A stretch of DNA of 64,000 bases from Ruegeria arenilitoris. Its GTDB lineage: Bacteria; Pseudomonadota; Alphaproteobacteria; Rhodobacterales; Rhodobacteraceae. Shown in pieces: positions 55,935 to 64,000 of this stretch. The DNA is taken from positions 1-64,000 of the forward strand of contig NZ_WQCA01000005.1 of assembly GCF_013032445.1 (NCBI RefSeq), given 5' to 3'. Position 1 is the first letter of the stretch, and every line of letters starts with the position of its first letter. The position numbers and the translations under genes were made by a program. Under the pieces are notes generated by a model. It searched no databases. It was not told the origin of the DNA and saw only the letters and a list, made by a program, of their open reading frames with translations.

Positions 55935-56399
55935 CTAAGCGCTAAGCACGTCAAGGCTCTGCTCCAGAATAGCGCGGACCTGTAGCCCAATCTGCGGCGC
56001 TTCGGACGCGCGGGGGCCAGCGATATTCAACACAGAAGCCGGAATAGAGCGAAGCCATTGGCGCACTTTCTGCGCGCAGGCATCCGTACCTTTTCGAACA
56101 TCGATGACCAGATGCGGTTTCCCTGTTTCCTTTGCAAAATCAATGGTCAATTGCGTGCCGGGACTGGTTGAGCCATCGATAAAAATCAGTGTGGCGTCGC
56201 CCAATATGACATTGCGCCGGGTTCTCTCGGCTACATCTTCGGAATTCGTCTCGCGCAGTCCAGTGAAATGGTCGGGAATGCGACCGGACTCATTTGCACG
56301 ACCTTTGGGAACCCATCCGCCGTAGACAAACCCATTGCGCCGCGCGAAGTCCAGTGCCGCTATGTCCACGCCGGTTTGACCCCCTGATACGATCTTCAT
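55935..56399 (-). CDS. Putative molybdenum carrier (DprA-like Rossmann) protein
   Basis: A 154-aa protein beginning MKIVSGGQTGVDIAALDFA and ending with an IRAILEQSL helix, the pattern of the putative molybdenum carrier family (PF12694). The nucleotide-binding loop SGGQTG is intact. Related LOG/DprA-like folds bind nucleotides, so the molybdenum role is only a family name. It converges on the DMFase gene. Confidence 0.78.
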   Translation of the reverse strand: MKIVSGGQTGVDIAALDFARRNGFVYGGWVPKGRANESGRIPDHFTGLRETNSEDVAERTRRNVILGDATLIFIDGSTSPGTQLTIDFAKETGKPHLVIDVRKGTDACAQKVRQWLRSIPASVLNIAGPRASEAPQIGLQVRAILEQSLDVLSA

Positions 56400-56761
56400 A
56401 GTTCGTGTCCTTTCTTTGCGCTGACTTTAAAGGGCGCTCGGGTGCCGGGTTACTGGTGGATTTCAGGACTTCTTCCGCAGAACGTCCAACGTGCGGGGGG
56501 CAATATCGGCGATTTTCTGTTTTAGCCGGCCATGCTGTTTCCTTTCCTGCTCATCCTTGCTCGTCGCTACAAAGACCGCAATGCGCGACAATTGAACGGC
56601 TTGGTCACAATTCCGAATTTTCTGGCGCAAAATCCGCAAAGCGTGGCAGTTAAAAAGGATCAAGGCGTTCAGGTTTGGGAAGGTTACCTGCCCCCAGTTT
56701 CCGATTGCATCATCACGTAAAACGCGAGCAAACTGGGCAATCGGGCAAGGGCGCAAAAAAC
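56400..56761. other. Intergenic region without a clear gene
   Basis: Short frames are open on both strands (for example 56463-56771 minus, 102 aa, with a charged C-terminal end DEQERKQHGRLKQ). None has a ribosome site or a recognised family. It should hold the promoter of the MATE gene and that of the molybdenum-carrier gene. Confidence 0.4.
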
Positions 56762-58165
56762 ATGGCAACACAATCCCAGAGTAAAGCGGTCTTTCTGACC
56801 GGCAGCCTGATGGGGCACGTCACCCGCATGTCCCTAACCACCAGCATTGGCCTGATGGCGATTTTCGCCGTGGACTTCGTCGATATGATCTTCATTTCGA
56901 TGCTGGGCAACGACGCGCTGGCTGCAGCGGTAGGTTATGCCGGGACGTTATTGTTCTTCACCAACTCGATCAATGTCGGGCTGTCGATCGCTGCAGGCGC
57001 TTTGGTGGCGCGTGAATTAGGCGCCGATCGGCACGAGCAGGCGCGCCAATTCGGAACCAGCGTTGCCGTGCTGGGCGGTCTGGTCGGGTTGGTCGTCTCT
57101 GTGGCCGTTCTGTTCAATCTGACGTTTTGCCTGTCCCTGCTGGGCGCTGAGGGCGAGGTGTTGCGACTGGCGGCCCGCTATGTCTCGATCATCTTGCCGA
57201 CCATGTGGGTGATGGCGGTCGCCATGACTGGCATGGCGGTGTTGCGGGCCTATGGAGATGCGCGACGCTCGATGCAGGCCACGATTTATGGCGGGGTGGC
57301 CAACGCGGTGTTGGATCCGATCCTGATTTTCGCCGTTGGGTTGGGGCTGGACGGGGCGGCAATAGCTTCGGTCATTGCACGGATTTGTATGTTGATTGCG
57401 GCGGTCAGGCCTGCCGTACGCGTGCATCACGGTTTTGGCCGACCTTCCTTGCGGCAATTAGGGCTGGATGTCCGGCCAGTCCGCGCGATTGCCGTGCCCG
57501 CCGTCCTGACCAATATCGCCACACCCATCGGCAACGCCATTGTCATCCGTGAGGTCGCCCAATTTGGAACGGACGCTGTGGCTGGTATGGCGGTGATCGG
57601 GCGGTTGATGCCGGTGGCGTTTTCAGTTGTTTTCGCCCTGTCCGGCGCCATAGGACCAATCGTTGGTCAGAACTTCGGCGCAGCGCAGTATGACCGCGTG
57701 AAAGCGACCTTTCTGGCCGGGGTTAAGTTTACCGCTGTGTATGTTTGCCTGATGGCGGCAACTCTGTTCGTGCTGCGTGCGCCGATTGCCGACCTGTTTC
57801 AGGCGCAGGGGCAGACGCGGGCGCTGATCTATCTGTTTTGCGGACCGTTGGCGTTGGCCTCGTTCTTCAACGGGGTGATCTTTGTCGCGAATGCCAGTTT
57901 CAACAACCTAGGTCATCCGATTTATTCGACATGGGTGAATTGGGGACGGCATACGCTGGGCACATGGCCCTTTGCGGTTGCCGGGGCTTATATCGCGGGC
58001 GCCCCCGGCGTACTGCTGGGTCAGGCGTTGGGAGGGGTCATCTTCGCCGTGATCTGCTGGGTTTTGGTTCGACGCGTTGTAGCGAACCTAGCCGCACCGC
58101 AACCCGCCGATCCGTTTGCCGGTCAGAATCGCTTGCAGGCCTTGTTCGGGCGTCGCGGTTGGTAG
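56762..58165 (+). CDS. MATE-family multidrug/toxin exporter
   Basis: A 467-aa protein with 12 predicted membrane helices. It has the duplicated MATE plan: MTRMS-like start (TRMSLTTSIGLMAIFAVDFVDMIFISMLG), GVANAVLDPILIFAVGLGLDGAAIA midway, and IGPIVGQNFGA at the start of the second half. The start is the ATG at 56762; the frame is open from 56675. It is a sodium- or proton-driven exporter of cationic compounds. Confidence 0.9.
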   Translation: MATQSQSKAVFLTGSLMGHVTRMSLTTSIGLMAIFAVDFVDMIFISMLGNDALAAAVGYAGTLLFFTNSINVGLSIAAGALVARELGADRHEQARQFGTSVAVLGGLVGLVVSVAVLFNLTFCLSLLGAEGEVLRLAARYVSIILPTMWVMAVAMTGMAVLRAYGDARRSMQATIYGGVANAVLDPILIFAVGLGLDGAAIASVIARICMLIAAVRPAVRVHHGFGRPSLRQLGLDVRPVRAIAVPAVLTNIATPIGNAIVIREVAQFGTDAVAGMAVIGRLMPVAFSVVFALSGAIGPIVGQNFGAAQYDRVKATFLAGVKFTAVYVCLMAATLFVLRAPIADLFQAQGQTRALIYLFCGPLALASFFNGVIFVANASFNNLGHPIYSTWVNWGRHTLGTWPFAVAGAYIAGAPGVLLGQALGGVIFAVICWVLVRRVVANLAAPQPADPFAGQNRLQALFGRRGW

Positions 58166-58170
58166 GTGGG

Positions 58171-59268
58171 TTAGTTGCCCTGATTGCGCGCTTCCAGCCG
58201 TTCGAGGTTGACCACGGTCGACAGCATCAAGCGATCATGGCTCCAATCCTCGGTCTGTTGGACTGATGCGGCGGCCAGCCCAAGGACAAGCGCAAACAGG
58301 ATGCTCAGGCCAAGGAACATGAACGGCATCGACGATTGCATCGAAGGTGCATCCGCCAACGCGATCACCCGTTGCCGCAGAACGCGTTTCGCCTTGCCGC
58401 CAGTAACCAAAGCCACGTTCAGAACACGCGGGCTGCCGCGCGTGACGGTTCGGGCGCAATAGTCCAGCAGGCATTTGGTGTAATCGCGCGCATCGATGTT
58501 CTTGCGGGCCACGACCGACTGATCACAGGCCAGTTCGCGCAAGCGGTCGAACTGATATTTCAGCACCAGATAGGCGGGGTTCCAGAACAACAGAGGCCGC
58601 AGAAGTTCGAACCCAAGCTCCCACTCAACATCCCCGGCACGCACGTGCTGCAGCTCATGCGCAAGGGCGAACCGCAGCTCGCGCGGGGTGTCCAGCAGGT
58701 GGCTGGGCAACACGACGTGACGCCGACGCAGACCCCTGACCGCGAAGGGCACGGAAATGCGGTCGGACAGGCGGATATCCACCTTCGCCGAGCGGCGCCA
58801 CAAAAAGCTGGTGTTGACCGTCTCGCGGATTGCCATCCCGTCGCGGATCACCCGCAGGGTATAGATCAGCGACGCAAGGGCCATCAATACAAGGATTGCG
58901 GACGCAACCGGATAGTCTCCGCTGAACAATACCTCTACCCAGCGTTGGCGCGTGTTTAGTAGCGTCTCGAATTGGGTGGCAGGCATGGCGATGTCACCGC
59001 GCAGATAGGCCGCCACGGCGATATCGCCGATCGCCACGGTGCTTTTGGTCTGAGTAAGTGCGGCCAGCGCCGATACACCCAGAGCCAGAAGAGGGCTGAT
59101 GACGATACACATGCAAAGTGCCTTAAGCGCGCGCAATTGCGCCACGAACCCGTGGCTGAGTGAGGTTCGGGACAAAAGCCCCCGCGCAACCAGCCACAGA
59201 ATTGCTGCAAGTCCGAGGACTAAATTCCATTCCAGATACGCGTCGAGAACCGGTTTAACCGCTGTCAT
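58171..59268 (-). CDS. M56-family membrane metallopeptidase (BlaR1/MecR1-like)
   Basis: A 365-aa protein with four membrane segments and the zinc motif in ALAHELQHVRAGD. It lacks the penicillin-binding sensor domain of true BlaR1; the C-terminus ends after one membrane helix and a short tail. It overlaps the BlaI-like repressor gene by 14 bp. The pair is a BlaR-BlaI-type sensor and repressor; the cue is unknown, and no beta-lactamase is nearby. Confidence 0.87.
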   Translation of the reverse strand: MTAVKPVLDAYLEWNLVLGLAAILWLVARGLLSRTSLSHGFVAQLRALKALCMCIVISPLLALGVSALAALTQTKSTVAIGDIAVAAYLRGDIAMPATQFETLLNTRQRWVEVLFSGDYPVASAILVLMALASLIYTLRVIRDGMAIRETVNTSFLWRRSAKVDIRLSDRISVPFAVRGLRRRHVVLPSHLLDTPRELRFALAHELQHVRAGDVEWELGFELLRPLLFWNPAYLVLKYQFDRLRELACDQSVVARKNIDARDYTKCLLDYCARTVTRGSPRVLNVALVTGGKAKRVLRQRVIALADAPSMQSSMPFMFLGLSILFALVLGLAAASVQQTEDWSHDRLMLSTVVNLERLEARNQGN

Positions 59269-59650
59269 TTTGCAGTCTCCTCTCTACCAGTGCCCGAATT
59301 TCCTCCAGATCGGCTTCGCTGAGGCCTGCATCGTCAACCAGACGTGCAACCAGCGTGGCAGGTGTGTCGTCGAACAGCGTCCGCGACAGGTTCTGCAGCG
59401 ACCGTGCCTGATACCTGTCTTTCTCCAGAAGCGGCGTATAGATCAGCGTCTTTCCATCCTTGTGGCTTTCGACAAATCCCTTGTCGTCGAGTATCCGCAG
59501 GATGGTTGCACCGGACGTATAGGCCAGATTGCGTTCTGGAGGCAGGCGATCAAGCACGTCACGGACCGAGCCCTGACCTAGCGCCCAGAGCTCGTTCATG
59601 AACTCAAGTTCCACTTCGGTCAGCAGGTTTGTTGTTTTCTTTTTTCGCAT
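59255..59650 (-). CDS. BlaI/MecI/CopY-family repressor
   Basis: A 131-aa winged-helix repressor (LTEVELEFMNELWALGQGSVRDV, TSGATILRILDDKGFVES), length typical. The start is set at the ATG at 59650; a TTG at 59668 is an alternative. It precedes the M56 gene, so the repressor and its protease are co-expressed. Cleavage by the protease should release its DNA. Confidence 0.88.
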   Translation of the reverse strand: MRKKKTTNLLTEVELEFMNELWALGQGSVRDVLDRLPPERNLAYTSGATILRILDDKGFVESHKDGKTLIYTPLLEKDRYQARSLQNLSRTLFDDTPATLVARLVDDAGLSEADLEEIRALVERRLQNDSG

Positions 59651-59716
59651 CGGTCTTTCGTGTCGCAATTTTTAGTATGCCTGACAGACAAGCATCCTTT
59701 CGCTGTTTCGCAAAGC

Positions 59717-60130
59717 TTAAACTTTCCAGAAGACGAAGATGCCCCAGCCGATCGACAGGAATAGCGGCGTCCAGACGGGCTGACCCACCAGCCCAAGCCA
59801 GGCGAGGAAGATATAGGCCGAGCCCAGCAGGGTGATGAACAGCCGGTCGCCCAGAGTGGTGGTCAGGCCCAGCACGCCACGTCGTTCGATGCCGTCGCGA
59901 TACTTGAACCCTTCGAGCACGCCAATCAGGGCGATCGCCGAGAAGATGCCCACGAACACGGCCAGCGTCGCTGGGGTCCAGGCCATCCAAAAATCGGGCC
60001 ACAGAGGGTCGGTCCATGAAAAGCCCTTGTCCTCTTGTTGGCCGACACTGCCCCAACCGGCCTGTTGGGCAGCAGCCATCGAAGGCAGGAAGGGGAGGGT
60101 GAGAAGAAGTTTACGCATATCGAACCTCAC
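59717..60130 (-). CDS. glpU: DUF2160 small membrane protein of glycerol transporter (GlpU)
   Basis: A 137-aa protein with a signal-like start, two to three membrane helices (FVGIFSAIALIGVLEGFKY, LFITLLGSAYIFLAWLGLVG), matching DUF2160. In Rhizobium glpSTPQUV loci the small protein between the permease and binding protein is GlpU. The start overlaps the glpQ stop by 4 bp. The expected binding protein GlpV is not found to the left of this gene; BlaI and M56 genes are there instead. Confidence 0.85.
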   Translation of the reverse strand: MRFDMRKLLLTLPFLPSMAAAQQAGWGSVGQQEDKGFSWTDPLWPDFWMAWTPATLAVFVGIFSAIALIGVLEGFKYRDGIERRGVLGLTTTLGDRLFITLLGSAYIFLAWLGLVGQPVWTPLFLSIGWGIFVFWKV

Positions 60131-60924
60131 ACACGTCCCATCGCGAAGCCACGCGCGATGTAGTTGCGGACAAACCAGATGACGATGGCGCCGGGGATGA
60201 TGGTGAGAGTCCCGGCAGCGGCGAGCAGGCCCAGCTCATACCCTGCGCTGGAGGCCGTCCGGGTCATCACGGCGGCGATGGGTTTTGCCTCGACCGCAGT
60301 CAGGGTTTTGGCCAGCAGCATCTCAACCCATGAGAACATGAAACAGAAGAAAGCAGCCACTCCGACGCCGGCTTTGATGTTCGGCAAGAAGATCGTCACG
60401 AAGAAGCGAGGGAAGGAATAGCCATCGACATAGGCCGTCTCGTCCAATTCTTTCGGAATGCCGCGCATGAAGCCTTCCAAAATCCACACCGCCAGCGGCA
60501 CGTTGAACAGCGTGTGTGCCAGCGCTACGGCCAGATATGTGTCGAACAGGTGGATCGACGAATAGAGCTGGAAGAAGGGCAAAGCGAAGACAGCGGCAGG
60601 GGCCATCCGGTTGGTCAGCAGCCAAAAGAACAACTGCTTGTCACCAAGGAACCGATAGCGTGAGAATGCATAGGCTGCTGGCAGCGCAACACAGACCGAA
60701 AGCACGGTGTTGATCGTCACATAGATGATCGAGTTGATGTAGCCCCAGTACCACGTCGGATCGGTGAAGATGGTGATGTAGTTCTCCAGCGTAAAGGTCT
60801 GGGGAAACAGGGAAAAGCCCGACAGGATCTCGTTCGTGGTCTTGAAGGACATCGCCACCAGCCAATAGATCGGCAGCATCAGGAACGCGATATAGAGGAT
60901 TGGGATAAGGGACCGCTTCTTCAT
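60127..60924 (-). CDS. glpQ: Glycerol ABC transporter permease (GlpQ)
   Basis: A 265-aa permease with six membrane helices. The EAA-type loop is EGFMRGIPKELDETAYVDG, which contacts the ATPase. N-terminal SLIPILYIAFLMLPIYWLVA is TM1. It forms the heterodimeric membrane part with GlpP. Overlaps of 4 bp with both neighbours indicate coupling. Confidence 0.9.
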   Translation of the reverse strand: MKKRSLIPILYIAFLMLPIYWLVAMSFKTTNEILSGFSLFPQTFTLENYITIFTDPTWYWGYINSIIYVTINTVLSVCVALPAAYAFSRYRFLGDKQLFFWLLTNRMAPAAVFALPFFQLYSSIHLFDTYLAVALAHTLFNVPLAVWILEGFMRGIPKELDETAYVDGYSFPRFFVTIFLPNIKAGVGVAAFFCFMFSWVEMLLAKTLTAVEAKPIAAVMTRTASSAGYELGLLAAAGTLTIIPGAIVIWFVRNYIARGFAMGRV

Positions 60925-61780
60925 TGCGCGTCATCCTTTGTCATCAGAGTGTAGAAGACCCAGCTGACCAGTAGCGTGATGGCGAAGTAGATCAGGCTCA
61001 TCGCGGCCGCAGGGCCAAGGTCGAACTGTCCCAGCGCGATCTTCACAAGGTCAATCGACAGCAAGGTGGTTGAGTTGCCGGGGCCACCGCCGGTTAGAAC
61101 GAAGGGCTCGGTATAGATGTTGAAACTGTCCATAAACCGCAGAAGTACGGCGATTGTCAGGACGGTTTTCATTTTGGGCAACTGGATGTAGCGGAACACC
61201 GACCACGGGCTGGCCCCGTCGATCTTCGCCGCCTGATAGTAGGCGTCGGGGATCGAAACCAGACCCGCATAGCACAGCAGAACCACCAGCGAAGTCCAGT
61301 GCCAGACATCCATGACTATGACCGTAATCCAGGCCGAGATCGGCTGTTGTGTCATGTCATAGTTGATGCCCAGAACGTCATTCAGGAAGTATCCCAGAAG
61401 ACCGATTTTGGGCAGGGTGAAGATGTTCCACATCGAGCCCACCACGTTCCACGGGATCAGCATCGGCAGGGCCATCAGAACCAGACAGACCGGCACCCAG
61501 AACCCTTTGCGCGGCATCGACAGTGCCACAATGATGCCCAGCGGCACCTCAATCAGCAGGATGAGGAAGGTGAACAGGAACTGTCGTCCCAATGCGGCTT
61601 GAAACCGGTCAGAGCGCAGGATTTGCTCGAACCAGCCGAGCCCCTCCCAGAAGAACTGGTTGTTGCCGAAGGTTTCTTGCACCGAGTAGTTGACCACCGT
61701 CATCATCGGAACCAGCGCGTTGAACGCGACCAGAGCAAGCACAGGCAGGACAAAGAACCATGCCTTTTGGTTTTCGGTTC

Positions 61781-61784
<4 letters not shown>
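60921..61784 (-). CDS. glpP: Glycerol ABC transporter permease (GlpP)
   Basis: A 287-aa permease with six membrane helices. The coupling loop is QAAKIDGASPWSVFRYIQLP. It pairs with GlpQ. N-terminal FFVLPVLALVAFNALVPMM is TM1. It overlaps glpT and glpQ by 4 bp. Confidence 0.9.
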
Positions 61785-62857
<1,073 letters not shown>

Positions 62858-62858
62858 G

Positions 62859-63908
62859 TCAGGCCACCCTTTTGCCGTCTTGGCCGAAATACCGGCAATG
62901 GGCCGGGTTCATGTAAAAGCTGTGGTTCTCACCAACCTGGTAGGGGTGAACACCAGCCGCGAGCGAAACCCACGCTTCTTCTCCATGCTGGAAATGCGCG
63001 CTGGAATCCGAGCCCGACAATTCGGTCACGATTACGCGGCCCGTGAGTTCCACATCATCACCGGATGAGCGGAACGGCGTCACCCTGTGGGGCCGTACGG
63101 CGACCATGTAGTCTCCGTCGGCTATGCCGGTGACCGGCCAGCCGCCTCCGCCTGCCAGTTGCGCCTGGGCGCCGGAAACGGTGATGCGCGCCACATTGAT
63201 TGGTGGGTCCGAGAAGACGCGCGCGGCGGCGATGTTCTCGGGGTTGCGGTAGATGTCGGCGGTCGGACCGAACTGAGTGACGCGGCCGTCTTCCATTAGG
63301 GCAGTATAGCCGCCCAGCAAAAGGGCCTCTTCGGGTTCCGAAGTGGCGTAGACCACCACGGCTCCACGTCCGGCGAAAAGGTCGGGTAGTTGCTCGCGCA
63401 ATTCCTCGCGCAGCTTGTAGTCAAGGTTCGCCAGCGGTTCATCTAGAAACACCGCGCGGCTCTCTTTCGCGATGGCGCGGGCCAATGCGGTTCGTTGTTG
63501 TTGCCCGCCCGACAACTCATGCGGTCGGCGGTGCAGCATCGGGCGCAGTTGCAGCAGATCGGCGGCTTCTTCGACGCGGCCTTCGATCTCGGTCCTAGCC
63601 ATGCCCGCAACGCGCAGCGGCGAGGCGATGTTGTCGAAAACACTCATATGCGGGTAGTTCACAAAGAACTGGTGCACCAGACTGATCTGCCGCTTTTGCG
63701 TGTTCAGCCGGGTTACGTCCTGCCCATCCATGAAGACTTTGCCCGAGGCAATCGGGTCCAGCCCCGCCATCATCTTGATCAGAGAGGTCTTGCCGGATCC
63801 CGTCGCGCCCAGCAGCACATTGAAATGGCCGGTTTGCAGCGTCAGGTTCGTGGGCTTGATATGGATGACATTGCCAACCCGTTTGGTGGCGTCTTGTAGT
63901 TCGATCAT
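62859..63908 (-). CDS. glpS: Glycerol ABC transporter ATPase (GlpS)
   Basis: A 349-aa ABC ATPase with Walker A GATGSGKTS, canonical signature LSGGQQQRTALARA and Walker B AVFLDEPLANLD. The start is the ATG at 63908; the frame is open to 63974 with a Pro-rich stretch unlike the family. It forms the heterodimeric motor with GlpT. Upstream genes, probably glpD or a regulator, lie beyond the window. Confidence 0.88.
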   Translation of the reverse strand: MIELQDATKRVGNVIHIKPTNLTLQTGHFNVLLGATGSGKTSLIKMMAGLDPIASGKVFMDGQDVTRLNTQKRQISLVHQFFVNYPHMSVFDNIASPLRVAGMARTEIEGRVEEAADLLQLRPMLHRRPHELSGGQQQRTALARAIAKESRAVFLDEPLANLDYKLREELREQLPDLFAGRGAVVVYATSEPEEALLLGGYTALMEDGRVTQFGPTADIYRNPENIAAARVFSDPPINVARITVSGAQAQLAGGGGWPVTGIADGDYMVAVRPHRVTPFRSSGDDVELTGRVIVTELSGSDSSAHFQHGEEAWVSLAAGVHPYQVGENHSFYMNPAHCRYFGQDGKRVA

Positions 63909-64000
63909 GTCCGTGGGTTCCGGTCCTTCAGTGCTGCGCACTGGTCTTTGTGGTGGGGATGCCGCGAACGGCACCCCCGGTTTTCAATTACTTACTGAGA

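Noticed and set aside
56463-56771. 102-codon minus-strand frame before the MATE gene
   Set aside because: No ribosome site or family; it overlaps the MATE start.

Overview
The window looks like chromosome of a marine-type alphaproteobacterium, most likely a member of the Rhodobacterales (Roseobacter-like). The reasons are the family content: a glpSTPQU-type glycerol ABC transporter with a DUF2160 protein, a phasin, a DMFase-beta-like protein, an IS6 transposase of alphaproteobacterial type and a leucine dehydrogenase/bkd operon. Base composition is moderately GC-rich. No rRNA, tRNA or CRISPR array was recognised. This is inference from family content; no database search was run.

Layout. 1-4.3 kb: three copies of the 3' end of one IS6-family element, two of them truncated, flanking a 759-aa protein that joins EF-hands to an ERV/ALR sulfhydryl oxidase domain. 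4.35-10.9 kb: a divergent Lrp/AsnC regulator and a five-gene branched-chain amino acid catabolic operon (leucine dehydrogenase, E1 alpha, E1 beta, E2, E3). 11.2-18.4 kb, all minus strand: a RipA-like membrane protein, a TIR-domain protein, a STAND NTPase, a small secreted-type precursor peptide ending in W-x-N/D triplets, and a GrrM/OscB-type radical SAM/SPASM maturase. This is the most interesting part of the window: a possible conflict or signalling system that contains a cyclophane RiPP. 18.6-24.2 kb: DEAD-box helicase, ParA-like ATPase, phasin, PLD-family lipoprotein.

24.6-31.4 kb is a signalling block: adenylate cyclase-FHA protein, a small exported protein, a 1471-aa Ser/Thr kinase-STAND-WD40 fusion, and a convergent PP2C phosphatase. 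An IS3 remnant follows. 32.2-36.6 kb: an RND efflux pair and an unlisted 51-aa membrane peptide. 36.8-43 kb: TetR regulator with a palindromic site, a TTC38-like TPR protein, an L,D-transpeptidase-like lipoprotein, a cysteine synthase-family enzyme, and a divergent GST/SigZ pair. 43.4-54.1 kb: a cyclase-TPR protein, two convergent radical SAM genes, then a plus-strand run with a large membrane-anchored protein, a small exported protein and two glycosyltransferases, which looks like a surface-glycan locus. 54.3-59.7 kb: DMFase-beta-like protein, a molybdenum-carrier-like protein, a MATE exporter, a BlaR-like M56 peptidase with its BlaI-like repressor. 59.7-63.9 kb: glycerol ABC transporter genes in the order glpS-T-P-Q-U on the minus strand, with the binding-protein gene expected beyond or elsewhere.

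Most functional calls rest on motifs and on domain order read by eye. Starts were moved to internal codons where a Shine-Dalgarno-like sequence or the family's usual length supported it.
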